Below, piece by piece: positions 1 through 8,444 of a stretch of 64,000 nucleotides of DNA (position 1 is the first letter of the stretch; every line of letters begins with the position of its first letter). The translations under genes were made by a program, and so were the position numbers. The stretch is from Hypericibacter terrae (GTDB taxonomy: Bacteria > Pseudomonadota > Alphaproteobacteria > Dongiales > Dongiaceae), in NCBI RefSeq assembly GCF_008728855.1, contig NZ_CP042906.1:3532001-3596000 (forward strand), written 5' to 3'. Under the pieces are notes generated by a model. That model worked only from the letters and a program-made list of their open reading frames with translations. It did not search any database and was not told where the DNA came from.

Positions 1-1273
1 CGACCATCTTGTCGCCGATGACGGAATCGTCGCCGGCACCGCCGAGAATTGAATCCTGGCCGACGAACATATCGTCGCCGATGCCGCCGAACATCTTGTC
101 GCCGACGAGGAGGTCGCGGTCGTTGCCGCCCGCGATCGTGTCGTTGCCGTGGAGCGTGTCGTCGCCGCCCGAGCCCACCAGCTTGTCCCCGACGATCAGG
201 TCGCTGCCATTGCCGCCGACCAGGGAATCGTCGCCGCCGATGCTGTCATCGCCGTTGGTGCCGATGATGTGGTCGCCGATGATCGTGTCGCTGCCGTCGT
301 CACCGACCAGCGTGTCGTTGCTGCCGCCGAAGGAAATCGTGTCGCCGCCATTCCCGCCCTTCGAGCCGAACAGGCTGTCGCAGGTGGTGTCGCCAACCAG
401 CTTGTCGTTGCCCGAACCGCCCGAGACGATGTCGTTCAGCGCGCCGCCGAAGATGCTGTCATTGCCGGAATCGCCGAAGAACCCGTGATTGGGGTCGTAG
501 AGGATCTGGTCGGCTTCGGTTTGGTTCGAGGGCAGCCAGACATGATCGTTGCCGTCGAGGGCGTGATAGAAGCAGCTGGGATCGTAGAAGGAGCCGACCG
601 CGCCGGTGACTGAATCGAAGTCCACGCAGTCGTTGTTGTTCGTGAACAGGCAGTTGTGGAAGTCCAGCTTATCGAAAGGATTGGTCAGGGGTTCGGGCAG
701 GCCGTAGAGCAGCGCCGTCGGGCCGATCGGGCCGTTGTCAAGGAGGGCGGCCAGCAGGCCCGCCAGGCCAAAGGGGGTCAGGAAATGGCCGGTGTTGGCG
801 GTCCCGGTGCCGGCTTGCGCGCCGCCCGCGGCGGTCACGATTTCTCCCGTGCCCAGCGCCAGCAGGAACTCGTCCATGGTCATGCCGACCAGGAGCACAT
901 GGCCGCCATCGGGGGTGACGATCTCGACGCCGTCCGCGGTCTGGGTGATCTGCGATTTGTCGATGCTGAAGTCGAATTTGAGCTGCTCGTCGGCCGCGAC
1001 CTGGATGTCGACATGCTCGCCGGCCGCCGGTTCCTTGACCTCGACGACTTTCACCTCGGCGAGTTGCACGTCGCCCGGTTGGGCCGCGTCGGCCTGCGGC
1101 GCGTTGCCCTCGCTCGTCGCGGCCGCGTTCGGCTGCGCCGACACCTGCGCCTGTGCGCTCGCCTCCTGCTGGCCTTCCGCGCTCGGATGCGCCGGGCTCA
1201 TGCCCTGCGCTTCGGAATTCACCGCGGAATGATCCTGGCCGCCAGAAATCGGAGTGGTGGAGTCGGTCGCCAT
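1..1273 (-). CDS. RTX-family calcium-binding protein, N-terminal part (cut by window edge)
   Basis: The visible 424 residues start at an ATG preceded by a GAGGGGG ribosome site, and the gene runs off the left edge. Residues 1-70 are Ala/Gln/Ser-rich, 70-160 are acidic and mixed, and a short hydrophobic stretch lies near 165-180. From about residue 266 glycine-rich nonapeptides of the GGxGxDxxx hemolysin type begin (for example GDSGNDSIFGG), several separated by GDKMV/GDKLV-like insertions. Such repeats bind calcium in a parallel beta-roll, and the proteins are usually secreted by type I systems, but no transporter gene is in the window. The non-repetitive N-terminus differs from the two downstream RTX paralogues. 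Function beyond an RTX surface or secreted protein is unknown. Confidence 0.85.
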   Translation of the reverse strand, partial: MATDSTTPISGGQDHSAVNSEAQGMSPAHPSAEGQQEASAQAQVSAQPNAAATSEGNAPQADAAQPGDVQLAEVKVVEVKEPAAGEHVDIQVAADEQLKFDFSIDKSQITQTADGVEIVTPDGGHVLLVGMTMDEFLLALGTGEIVTAAGGAQAGTGTANTGHFLTPFGLAGLLAALLDNGPIGPTALLYGLPEPLTNPFDKLDFHNCLFTNNNDCVDFDSVTGAVGSFYDPSCFYHALDGNDHVWLPSNQTEADQILYDPNHGFFGDSGNDSIFGGALNDIVSGGSGNDKLVGDTTCDSLFGSKGGNGGDTISFGGSNDTLVGDDGSDTIIGDHIIGTNGDDSIGGDDSLVGGNGSDLIVGDKLVGSGGDDTLHGNDTIAGGNDRDLLVGDKMFGGIGDDMFVGQDSILGGAGDDSVIGDKMV

Positions 1274-1351
1274 GGGTGCCCCCTCGATAGATGCGGCTGC
1301 GCTTCATGCGGGCCGCCGGCGCGCAGAGGTTCTGCGTCGCGGGGGCAAAGG

Positions 1352-1376
1352 TTAGCGATCCCTTAAGAGGCCTCAA
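1352..1376 (-). promoter_or_regulatory. Putative promoter box of the first RTX gene
   Basis: Reading on the minus strand, TTGAGG is followed 15 nt later by CGCTAA and then CTTTGCCCCCG, about 80 nt before the start codon. The same arrangement (TTGA, 17-19 nt, YTA, then TT and a GACGC tract) recurs upstream of the other two RTX genes at a similar distance, which argues for a shared promoter or regulator site. The sigma class is not established. Confidence 0.45.
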
Positions 1377-1388
1377 CGCGCTTGCGCC

Positions 1389-1511
1389 TCAAAGCGATAC
1401 ACCCAGGTGGTAGATGTCCGACTTGTAATTTTGGTCGCTGATTAAGTCTCTGTAATAAATCGCCAAAAAGCGCGGATTTGAGCCGATTGCCTGGTCTCGG
1501 GCGCGGATCAT
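1389..1511 (-). CDS. Possible 40-residue small protein
   Basis: A short open frame starts at an ATG with GGGAG six bases upstream. It lies between the terminator of the upstream RTX gene and the promoter box of the next one. The peptide is tyrosine-rich and charged (contains FLAIYYRDLI) and has no recognised family. Its base composition is much more AT-rich than the neighbours, so it may equally be untranslated leader DNA. Only the ribosome site supports it. Confidence 0.2.
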   Translation of the reverse strand: MIRARDQAIGSNPRFLAIYYRDLISDQNYKSDIYHLGVSL

Positions 1512-1566
1512 GGTTAACTCCCGGAAAGCTCCACGGCCATTGCGCGGTGGCGGCAATCGGGCGAGC

Positions 1567-1598
1567 AAAAACCGGCGCCCCGAGATGGGACGCCGGTT
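1567..1598 (-). terminator. Rho-independent terminator of the second RTX gene
   Basis: On the minus strand AACCGGCGTCCC pairs with GGGGCGCCGGTT (12 bp with one G-T pair) around a five-base loop ATCTC, and the stem runs straight into a T tract. It sits about 40 bases past the stop codon of the RTX gene ending at 1638, so it should end that transcript before the next RTX gene. Confidence 0.85.
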
Positions 1599-1637
1599 CA
1601 TGAAGTTCGCGGCGTTCAAGGTGAGGGCGGCGCTGAA

Positions 1638-3458
1638 TCAACTGTCGGTGACAACCACACCCTGCTCGACGGCGACGGTGTGCGTGCCGTCGCTATAGAC
1701 ATCAAAAGCGACCCCGCCATAAGCGGGATCGGTCAGCGCGACGCCGCTGGCCTGCAGCGTGAAATGGACCCCGCCGGTGCTCCGCAGATCGACGCTGTCG
1801 CCGGCGGCATCGCCTCGCGCCACGAGATCGATCGTGTGGCCGTTCCAGCTCTCGCCGGTGCTGCCGCCGAAATCCATCACATCGGCCGCGTTCAGCGTGA
1901 CGCTGTCGGACGCGCCGTTGCGCATGTCGAGAACCTCGATGCCGCCGGTGTTCTGGCCGCCGGGCGTGAAATCAACACTGCCTGAGATCACCAGGCTGTC
2001 GATGCCGCTGTCGCCCTCGTAGCGATCGCCGAGGTCGTTGAAGACCAGGTGATCGTTGCCGTCGCCGCCGAAGAGCTGGTTGACCCCGCCCCCGCCATCG
2101 AGCGTGTCGTCGCCCGATCCGCCACTCAGCGTGTCGTCCTCTCCGCCGCCGAGGATATGGTCCTGGCCGTCATTGCCCGAGAGCAGGTCGTTGCCGTTGC
2201 CACCCGAGATCTCGTCGTCGTCATCGCCGCCGGAGATCTGGTCGTTGCCATTGTCGCCGAAGAGACCGTCATGACCGCCGACGGCGGTGATGAAGTCATT
2301 GCCCTCGCCGCCATGGACCGTGTCGTCGTCCGGCCCCGCCTGGATGGTGTCGTCGCCGGCGCCTCCCAGGATCGAATCCGCGCCGCTTCCGCCGGTCAGG
2401 AGGTCATGGCCGTTGCCGCCGTCGATCGTGTCGTTGCCGTTGCCGCCATCGATCGTGTCGTCGCCATTGTTGCCACGCAGCAGATCGTTGCCGTCGCCGC
2501 CGACGATGGTGTCGTGCCCTTCGCCGCCCAGGACCGAATCGTCCCCATTACCGGCGATCAGCGTGTCATTGCCGTTGTCGCCATAGAGCGTGTCGTCGCC
2601 ATTGCCGCCCTTTACGGTGTCGTCGCCGAGCCAGGCGAGCAGGCGGTCATTGCCCTCGGCGCCGAGGATGGAGTCGGACCGGCTGTCGCCGAAGATCGTG
2701 TCATCGCCATCGCCGCCGCTGATGGTGTCGAGCCCGTTGCCGGCATGGATCTGGTCGTCGCCATTGCCGCCATTGATCGTATCCGGCCCGTTGCCGCCAT
2801 AGATCGTGTCGTCGCCCTCGCCGCCCAGGATTGTGTCGCCGCCCGCGCCGGCAAAGATCAGGTCGTTGCCGGCATCGCCCTTGACGACGTTATGTCCCTC
2901 GCCGGCGAGAATGGTGTCGTTGCCGTCGCCGCCGACCACGGAATCGTCGCCGAAGCCGCCGACGATGGAGTCATTGCCGTTGTCGCCATGCAGCGTGTCG
3001 TCACCCCTGCCGCCATTCAGCGTGTCGTTGCCGTCGTACCCGACCAGGCGGTCGTTGCCATTGTCGCCCGAGAGGCGATCGGCCGTGGTGTCGCCGAAGA
3101 CCGTGTCGTCACCATTTCCGCCTCGGACCGTGTCCCGACCGAGGCCGGCATGGATTTCGTCGTTGCCGTTCCCGCCAAGAATGGAGTCGTCGCCGAAAGA
3201 GCCATAGATGGTGTCGTCGCCGTTGCCGCCGTCGATCGTATCGTCGCCATTGCCGCCGAGAAGGCTGTCATCGCCATCGCGGCCGCGGATGCGGTCGTCG
3301 CCGTTCCCGCCGTCGATCGTGTCGTTGCCGCCATGGCCATCGAGTTTGTCGTCGCCGTTGGAACCGGGGATGAAATCGGCCCACTTCGTGCCTTCGATGT
3401 TGACGCCTTTGTCACCATTCTGGCCGAAGCCGTTTCCGAAATTCTTGATGCTGGACAT
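1638..3458 (-). CDS. RTX calcium-binding repeat protein (606 aa)
   Basis: The ATG at 3458 is chosen because AGGGGCC precedes it by about seven bases; an in-frame extension upstream lacks a ribosome site. After a 41-residue leader without an obvious Sec signal come 48 nonapeptide units in unbroken register (residues 42-473, typical unit GNGDDTIDG). A capping domain of about 130 residues follows (DRYEGDSGID... through VAVEQGVVVTDS). The same cap occurs twice in the next RTX gene. The fold expected is a long calcium-dependent beta-roll, probably secreted through a type I exporter encoded elsewhere. It could be an adhesin, matrix or S-layer-like protein; no enzymatic domain is visible. Confidence 0.9.
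   Translation of the reverse strand: MSSIKNFGNGFGQNGDKGVNIEGTKWADFIPGSNGDDKLDGHGGNDTIDGGNGDDRIRGRDGDDSLLGGNGDDTIDGGNGDDTIYGSFGDDSILGGNGNDEIHAGLGRDTVRGGNGDDTVFGDTTADRLSGDNGNDRLVGYDGNDTLNGGRGDDTLHGDNGNDSIVGGFGDDSVVGGDGNDTILAGEGHNVVKGDAGNDLIFAGAGGDTILGGEGDDTIYGGNGPDTINGGNGDDQIHAGNGLDTISGGDGDDTIFGDSRSDSILGAEGNDRLLAWLGDDTVKGGNGDDTLYGDNGNDTLIAGNGDDSVLGGEGHDTIVGGDGNDLLRGNNGDDTIDGGNGNDTIDGGNGHDLLTGGSGADSILGGAGDDTIQAGPDDDTVHGGEGNDFITAVGGHDGLFGDNGNDQISGGDDDDEISGGNGNDLLSGNDGQDHILGGGEDDTLSGGSGDDTLDGGGGVNQLFGGDGNDHLVFNDLGDRYEGDSGIDSLVISGSVDFTPGGQNTGGIEVLDMRNGASDSVTLNAADVMDFGGSTGESWNGHTIDLVARGDAAGDSVDLRSTGGVHFTLQASGVALTDPAYGGVAFDVYSDGTHTVAVEQGVVVTDS
2040..3335 (-). repeat. 48 x 27-bp coding tandem array (RTX nonapeptides)
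   Basis: Forty-eight consecutive nine-residue units with no register break are encoded here. The DNA period is 27 bp, so the array looks like a minisatellite at nucleotide level and could expand or contract by recombination. Confidence 0.85.
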
Positions 3459-3788
3459 TATTAGGCCCCTGGGGAATTCGCGCCGAGTGTTCACCTGGGC
3501 CTCGGTGGACGACCTCGTCGTCGTCGGCGCGTCGGGGGCGAAGCTAACGGGCCGGTTAACCACCTCTCAACCTGGTTGTTAAGAGGAACGACATAACGGG
3601 GTGATAGGTCCCGAATTTGCCACCGGCGACCAAGGCGCTATCCCTTTTGCGCTCCCGCTGCGTCCGCTTTTTGCCACAACGGCGATGTCCGCAGCGCCTC
3701 ACCACCATTACATCGCGAGGCGAGACCTTGCAGCCATGTCATCCGCGATTCGCCTCGCTCCTCACCACGATCGAGGGCGGGGGAGCGA
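3459..3788. other. Intergenic DNA between two RTX genes
   Basis: The left part is the leader and promoter of the RTX gene to its left. A GGCCCAGGTG leader element (3492-3508) is shared with the leader of the other long RTX gene. The right part contains a perfect 9-bp inverted repeat (gcgaggcga at 3715-3723, tcgcctcgc at 3750-3758) just past the stop of the gene ending at 3789. It has no T tract, so a terminator role is unproven. No gene is seen. Confidence 0.5.
3544..3570 (-). promoter_or_regulatory. Putative promoter box of the second RTX gene
   Basis: On the minus strand TTGAGA is followed 15 nt later by CGTTAG and CTTCGCCCCCGACGC, about 90 nt before the start codon. It matches the boxes upstream of the other two RTX genes. 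A 9-bp hairpin (CCTCTTAAC / GTTGAGAGG) overlaps its upstream edge. Confidence 0.45.
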
Positions 3789-6700
3789 TCAGGTCGTCAC
3801 CGTGACGCCCTGCTCAACGGCGACCTCGTGCGAGCCGTCGCCATAGACGTCGTAGAGAGTGCCGGCCCCGCCGTAGGCCGCGTCCGACAGAGCCACACCG
3901 TTCGCCTCGAGAGCGAAATGCGTGCCGCCGGTCTGCTGGAGATTGACGGTGTCGCCGGCGCCGCCCGTGTCGCCGCGGACGACCAGATCGAGGGCGTTTC
4001 CGTCGACGGTCTCGCCGGTGCTGCCGCCAAAACTCAGCACATCGGCGGCGTTCAGGGTGACGGCGTTGGCGCCGGCGCCACGCAGGTCGAGCATCTCGAT
4101 GCCCGAAGTCTCCTCGCTGAACCCCGTGAAGTTGACATCCTGCGTGACCGACAGCGCATCGAGGCCAATTCCACCGTTATAGGTATCGCCGGGGCCGGAG
4201 AACACCAATTCATCGTCCCCGCCACCGCCGAAGAGCTGGTCGATGCTGTTGCCGCCGTCGAGCGTGTCGTTGCCATCGCCGCCGCTGAGGAAGTCATTGC
4301 CTTCGTTTCCCTGCAGCTGATCGTTGCCGGCGGCGCCATAGAGGCTGTCCCCGCCGAGGCCCCCTTCGAGCGTATCCTCGCCCGCGCGGCCATTGAGCGA
4401 ATCATTGCCGTCGTCGCCCAACAGAACATCGCCGCCGTTGCCGCCTTCGAGCGTGTCGTTGCCGCCGTCGCCGTCGAGCCGGTCGGCGCCGTTGCCGCCG
4501 TCGAGCCGGTCATTGCCATTGTCGCCGTTCAGGCTGTCGTCGCCCTCGTCGCCATAAAGGGTGTCGTTGTTGTTGTCGCCGTCGAGGCTGTCCGCGCCGG
4601 CAAGGCCCTGCAGCAGATCGGTGCCATTCTGCCCCTGGAGAATATTGTCGTGCGTGTCGCCGGTCAGCGTGTCGGCATATTGCGATCCGATCAGGCCCTC
4701 GAAGCCATGCAGCGTGTCGCCTTGCGCGTCGCCACCCACGCCTGCGAGGGGATCGGACAGGGTTTCCGTCAGGCGAACCGACACGCCATGGAACGAGTAC
4801 ACATAGCTCACCGTGTCGATGCCATCGGCGCCCTCGAGGAAATCGGGACCGGCGCCGGCCCAGACGAAGTCGTCGCCATTGCCGGCGTCGATCCAGGCGC
4901 CGCCGAGGCCGTCGCCGCCCTCGCGATAGACGGTGTCGTCGCCGTCGCCGCCCAGAACGGTGTCGTCGCCGGACCCCCCGAGAACGAAGTCGTTCCCGGC
5001 GCCGCAATCCATCCAATCGTCGCCGCTGCCGCCCGTGACGATGTCGGCGCCATCGCCGGCGGAGAGCGTGTCGTTGCCGTTGTCGCCGCTGAGAATGTCG
5101 TCGCCGCGACCGCCGGTCACGGTGTCGTCGCCGTCGCCGCCATACATGGGATTGCTGCCCATGCCGCCGACGAGGGTGTCGGCGCCATCGCCGCCCCAGA
5201 GAATGTCGTAGCCGGGGCCGCCCAGTAGGAGATCGTTGCCGTTGCCGGCATCGAGGAGGTTCCCGGAACTGCCATCCCCGGCATAGAGCGTGTCGTCGCC
5301 GAGGCCGCCCGTGATCGTGTTGGCGCCGCTGCCGCCGTCGATGCTGTCGTTTCCGTCGCCGCCGATCAGACTGTCGACGCCGCCTTCGCCATAGATCCGG
5401 TCGTCGCCATTGTCGCCGCGCACCGTATCGTTGTCGTCACCGCCGTCGAGCAGATCGTCGCCGTTCTCGCCATAGATGCTTTCATTGCCGGCGCCGCCGA
5501 TGAGCGTGTCGTTCCCAGTCCAACCCAGGAGCCGGTCGCTGTCATCGCCGCCGCCGACACTGTCATTGCCGCCGTCGCCGAAGAGCGTGTCGATGCCCGC
5601 GTTGCCGATCAGGGTATCGTCGCCGCTGCCGCCATGGATGACGTCGTTGCCGTCGCCGCCCGTCAGCAGATCGTTCTGCGCCCCGCCTTGCAACGTCTGG
5701 TCCAGGTCCAGCGCCGCGAAGGCCAGACCTTGCACGGACACCGCGCCTTGGACCGTCACGCCTTGTTCGACAGCGACATAGCGGGTGCCGTCGCTATAGA
5801 CGTCGTAATGCACGCCGCTGCCGCCATAGGCGGGGTCGTTCAGCGTCACATCGAGAGCGACCGCGCCGAAAGATGCATCGCACGTAGGCTGCAGCAGCAC
5901 CGTATCTAAAGCGCCATCGCCGCGGACGACGAGATCGACCGCATGCCCATCGACGCTTTCTCCGGTGGTGCCCCCGAAGCTGCTCAGGTCGGCCGCGTTC
6001 AAGATGACCGAATTCGCGCCGCCGCTGCGAAGATCGAGCCCTTCGATTCCGCTCGTCTTTTCGTTGAAACCGGTGAAATTGATGCTCGCCGCTATCGCTA
6101 GCGCATCGATGCCGCTGCCGCCGTTGCAGGTATCGTTCAGCCCATTCAAGACAAGCAGGTCGTCGCCGGCACCGCCAAAGAGCTGGTTGCTGCCGTTGCC
6201 GCCATCGAGCGTGTCGTTCCCGCTCCCGCCGCTGAGGAAGTCGCTGCCTTGGTTCCCCTGCATCCGGTCGTTACCGGCGGCACCGAAGAGGGTATCCAGA
6301 AGTGCGCCGCCGGTGAGCGTGTCGTCGCCGGCGCCGCCATTGAGCGAATCATTTCCTGTGGCACCCGAAAGGGAATCAGCACCCGCACCGCCATCGAGCG
6401 TATCGTTGCCGCCGCCGCCGACCATGGAATCATCGCCAGCTCCGGCCCACAGGGAATCGTTGCCGTTTTCACCAAAGAGCGTGTCATTGCCGTCGCCGCC
6501 ACCGATCGTATCGTTGCCGTTGCCGCCGCTCAGGATGTCGTGGCCATCGTCCCCTAGAATCGAATCGTTGCCATTGTCGCCTTCGAGTGCGTCGTTGCCG
6601 CCTCCCCCATCAATCGTATCGTTGCCATCGTCGCCGGCGACGACGTCATTACCGAAGTTGGCGAGGATGCTGTCGGCGCCCGTGCCGGCCTCGATCGTGT

Positions 6701-7346
6701 CGGGACCCAGATCACCACTGATGAAATCACTGCCAGCACCGCCATCGATGAGGTTCACAGTAAAGAAACTAAGTCCGCCAGAGAGCGTGTCGTCGCCTGC
6801 ACCGCCTTCCAGCGTGTTGGTGCCATCCCCGCCGATGATCAGGTCGTTGCCGTCGCCGCCGACCATGCTGTCATCGCCCGGTCCGCCCGTCATCCAGTCG
6901 TCGCCATTGCCGCCATCCGCGATATTTTCTCTTGTCTGATTGTCGCTTGTATCAACGATAATTTTGTCGTTGCCATCTCCGCCCCGGATAAAGTCGCTAC
7001 CGCCGCCGCCGAACAGCTGATCGATGCCGTTGCCGCCGTCCAGAGTGTCGTTTCCGTTCCCGCCGGTGAGGAAGTCGTTGCCGATGCCACCGATCACGCT
7101 GTCGTTTCCGACTTCGCCGAAGAGGGAATCGGGGCCCGCAAGGCCATCGAGCGTGTCGTTGCCGCCGCCGCCATGGATTTCGTCATTGCCGTCGGTTCCA
7201 GGCAGGGAATCGTCGGGCGCACCGCCGCGAATGACCGCATCGGGTGCCAGCGCTGCCGAACTGGCCAATCCCAGCAGCAAGGGTGCGCCAGGAACATTGC
7301 TCAGCAGAACGCCATCGTCGAACGAGTTCGTCGTGCGGATTGTCAT
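3789..7346 (-). CDS. Large RTX protein with two repeat-plus-cap modules (1185 aa)
   Basis: The ATG at 7346 is preferred because GGGGCC lies about seven bases upstream, as in the paralogous gene. The protein has two modules in tandem. Residues about 1-530 contain an RTX array ending in a cap (TCNGGSGIDALAI... VAVEQGVTV). Residues about 545-1185 contain a second array and a second cap (TYNGGIGLDALSV... VAVEQGVTVTT). The caps resemble each other and the single cap of the neighbouring RTX gene, so the gene looks like a fusion or internal duplication. The second array is interrupted by a degenerate stretch (LTETLSDPLAGVGGDAQ) typical of RTX spacers. No catalytic domain or Sec signal is visible; calcium-dependent folding and type I secretion are expected from the family. 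Confidence 0.9.
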   Translation of the reverse strand: MTIRTTNSFDDGVLLSNVPGAPLLLGLASSAALAPDAVIRGGAPDDSLPGTDGNDEIHGGGGNDTLDGLAGPDSLFGEVGNDSVIGGIGNDFLTGGNGNDTLDGGNGIDQLFGGGGSDFIRGGDGNDKIIVDTSDNQTRENIADGGNGDDWMTGGPGDDSMVGGDGNDLIIGGDGTNTLEGGAGDDTLSGGLSFFTVNLIDGGAGSDFISGDLGPDTIEAGTGADSILANFGNDVVAGDDGNDTIDGGGGNDALEGDNGNDSILGDDGHDILSGGNGNDTIGGGDGNDTLFGENGNDSLWAGAGDDSMVGGGGNDTLDGGAGADSLSGATGNDSLNGGAGDDTLTGGALLDTLFGAAGNDRMQGNQGSDFLSGGSGNDTLDGGNGSNQLFGGAGDDLLVLNGLNDTCNGGSGIDALAIAASINFTGFNEKTSGIEGLDLRSGGANSVILNAADLSSFGGTTGESVDGHAVDLVVRGDGALDTVLLQPTCDASFGAVALDVTLNDPAYGGSGVHYDVYSDGTRYVAVEQGVTVQGAVSVQGLAFAALDLDQTLQGGAQNDLLTGGDGNDVIHGGSGDDTLIGNAGIDTLFGDGGNDSVGGGDDSDRLLGWTGNDTLIGGAGNESIYGENGDDLLDGGDDNDTVRGDNGDDRIYGEGGVDSLIGGDGNDSIDGGSGANTITGGLGDDTLYAGDGSSGNLLDAGNGNDLLLGGPGYDILWGGDGADTLVGGMGSNPMYGGDGDDTVTGGRGDDILSGDNGNDTLSAGDGADIVTGGSGDDWMDCGAGNDFVLGGSGDDTVLGGDGDDTVYREGGDGLGGAWIDAGNGDDFVWAGAGPDFLEGADGIDTVSYVYSFHGVSVRLTETLSDPLAGVGGDAQGDTLHGFEGLIGSQYADTLTGDTHDNILQGQNGTDLLQGLAGADSLDGDNNNDTLYGDEGDDSLNGDNGNDRLDGGNGADRLDGDGGNDTLEGGNGGDVLLGDDGNDSLNGRAGEDTLEGGLGGDSLYGAAGNDQLQGNEGNDFLSGGDGNDTLDGGNSIDQLFGGGGDDELVFSGPGDTYNGGIGLDALSVTQDVNFTGFSEETSGIEMLDLRGAGANAVTLNAADVLSFGGSTGETVDGNALDLVVRGDTGGAGDTVNLQQTGGTHFALEANGVALSDAAYGGAGTLYDVYGDGSHEVAVEQGVTVTT

Positions 7347-7429
7347 GATCGGCCCCATCGTTGCCGACGCGCATCGCACCTGGGCCTTCGGTGGGCGATG
7401 AAATCGCCATTCGCGCGTCGGTTGAAACG

Positions 7430-7456
7430 CTAGCGATCGATTGCCGCCGCGTTCAA
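7430..7456 (-). promoter_or_regulatory. Putative promoter box of the large RTX gene
   Basis: On the minus strand TTGAAC is followed 15 nt later by CGCTAG and then GTTTCAACCGACGC, about 89 nt upstream of the ATG. It is the third copy of the box seen before each RTX gene, and a shared GGCCCAGGTG leader element follows at 7377-7394. Confidence 0.45.
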
Positions 7457-7556
7457 CCGCATTGTCATGTCAATCGAGCGTTTCGGCGCGATGACCGTCT
7501 TTTGTCACAAATCGCGCGCTATCGTTGTTGGTGTGGCAATCAATTACCACAGGCGT

Positions 7557-8441
7557 TCACGCCTTGAGCGCGCGCAGCATGGTGGCGCCGAGTTCGCCGG
7601 GCGACGGTGAGACCAGCACGCCCGCCGATTGCAGCGCCTCGATCTTCGCGGCGGCGGTCTCCCCGCCTTGCGTGACGATGGCGCCGGCATGGCCCATGCG
7701 GCGGCCGGGCGGCGCGCTCAAGCCCGCGATGAATCCCACGACCGGCTTCCTGTGCTTCTCGCGCTTGAGGAACTCGGCGGCATCGACTTCGGGCGTGCCG
7801 CCGATCTCGCCGATCATGATCACGGCGTCGGTCCCCGGATCGGCCATGAAGAGCTCGAGGCAATCGACGAAATTGGTGCCGTTCACGGGATCGCCGCCGA
7901 TGCCGACCAGGGTCGACTGGCCGAGGCCCGCCGCCGTGGTCTGGGTCGCCGCCTCATAAGAAAGCGTGCCCGAGCGCGAGACGATGCCGATCCGGCCCGG
8001 CCGGTGGATATAGCCCGGCATGATGCCGATCTTGCAGCCGCCGGGCTGGCCCGGCGTGATGAGCCCCGGACAATTGGGGCCGATCACGCGCGACTTCGAG
8101 CGCGAGGCCTCGCGCTTGACCCGCGCCATGTCCTGGACCGGGATGCCGTCGGTGATGGCGACCACGATCGCGATCCCGGCATCGATCGCCTCGAGAATGG
8201 CATCGGCGGCATAGGCCGGCGGCACATAGACCGCGCTGGCCGTGGCGCCGGTGCGCGCCACCGCCTCCATGACCGTGTTGAAGACCGGCAGGCCCAGATG
8301 CGAGGAGCCGCCGCGACCGGGCGTGACGCCGCCGACCATCCGGGTGCCGTACTCGATCGCCTGCTGCGAGTGGAAGGTGCCTTGCGTGCCGGTAAAGCCC
8401 TGGCAGATGACCTTGGTCTCCGGCGTGACGAGGATGGCCAT
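7557..8441 (-). CDS. sucD: Succinyl-CoA (or malate-CoA) ligase, alpha subunit
   Basis: This 294-residue protein carries the Rossmann CoA-binding start ([14 protein letters not shown]), the motif [11 protein letters not shown], and [11 protein letters not shown] with the histidine that is phosphorylated in the ADP/GDP-forming acyl-CoA ligases. The length fits SucD. Relative to typical SucD there is a small insertion after TPG (QPGG). With the beta subunit three bases upstream it should join CoA to succinate, or to malate in the MtkAB branch, at the expense of a nucleoside triphosphate. The pair stands alone, away from the usual mdh/sucAB neighbours, so it may be a second paralogue. Confidence 0.85.
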   Translation of the reverse strand: MAILVTPETKVICQGFTGTQGTFHSQQAIEYGTRMVGGVTPGRGGSSHLGLPVFNTVMEAVARTGATASAVYVPPAYAADAILEAIDAGIAIVVAITDGIPVQDMARVKREASRSKSRVIGPNCPGLITPGQPGGCKIGIMPGYIHRPGRIGIVSRSGTLSYEAATQTTAAGLGQSTLVGIGGDPVNGTNFVDCLELFMADPGTDAVIMIGEIGGTPEVDAAEFLKREKHRKPVVGFIAGLSAPPGRRMGHAGAIVTQGGETAAAKIEALQSAGVLVSPSPGELGATMLRALKA

Positions 8442-8444
8442 GGC

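Noticed and set aside
2049-3464. Long plus-strand open frame (471 codons) opposite the RTX array, Val/Ala-rich
   Set aside because: It is the mirror of a 27-bp coding repeat on the minus strand. The translation is a low-complexity echo and there is no ribosome site.
3715-3758. Inverted repeat after the large RTX gene as a rho-independent terminator
   Set aside because: The 9-bp stem has a 26-base loop and no T tract, so it is not supported as a terminator.
2040-7300. Regular repeats that could suggest a CRISPR or minisatellite locus
   Set aside because: The period is 27 bp, in frame with Gly/Asp codons of RTX proteins, with no unique spacers.
7380-7556. Hairpin TGTGG...CCACA past sucD as a terminator
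   Set aside because: The stem is short with a mismatch, and no T run follows on the minus strand.
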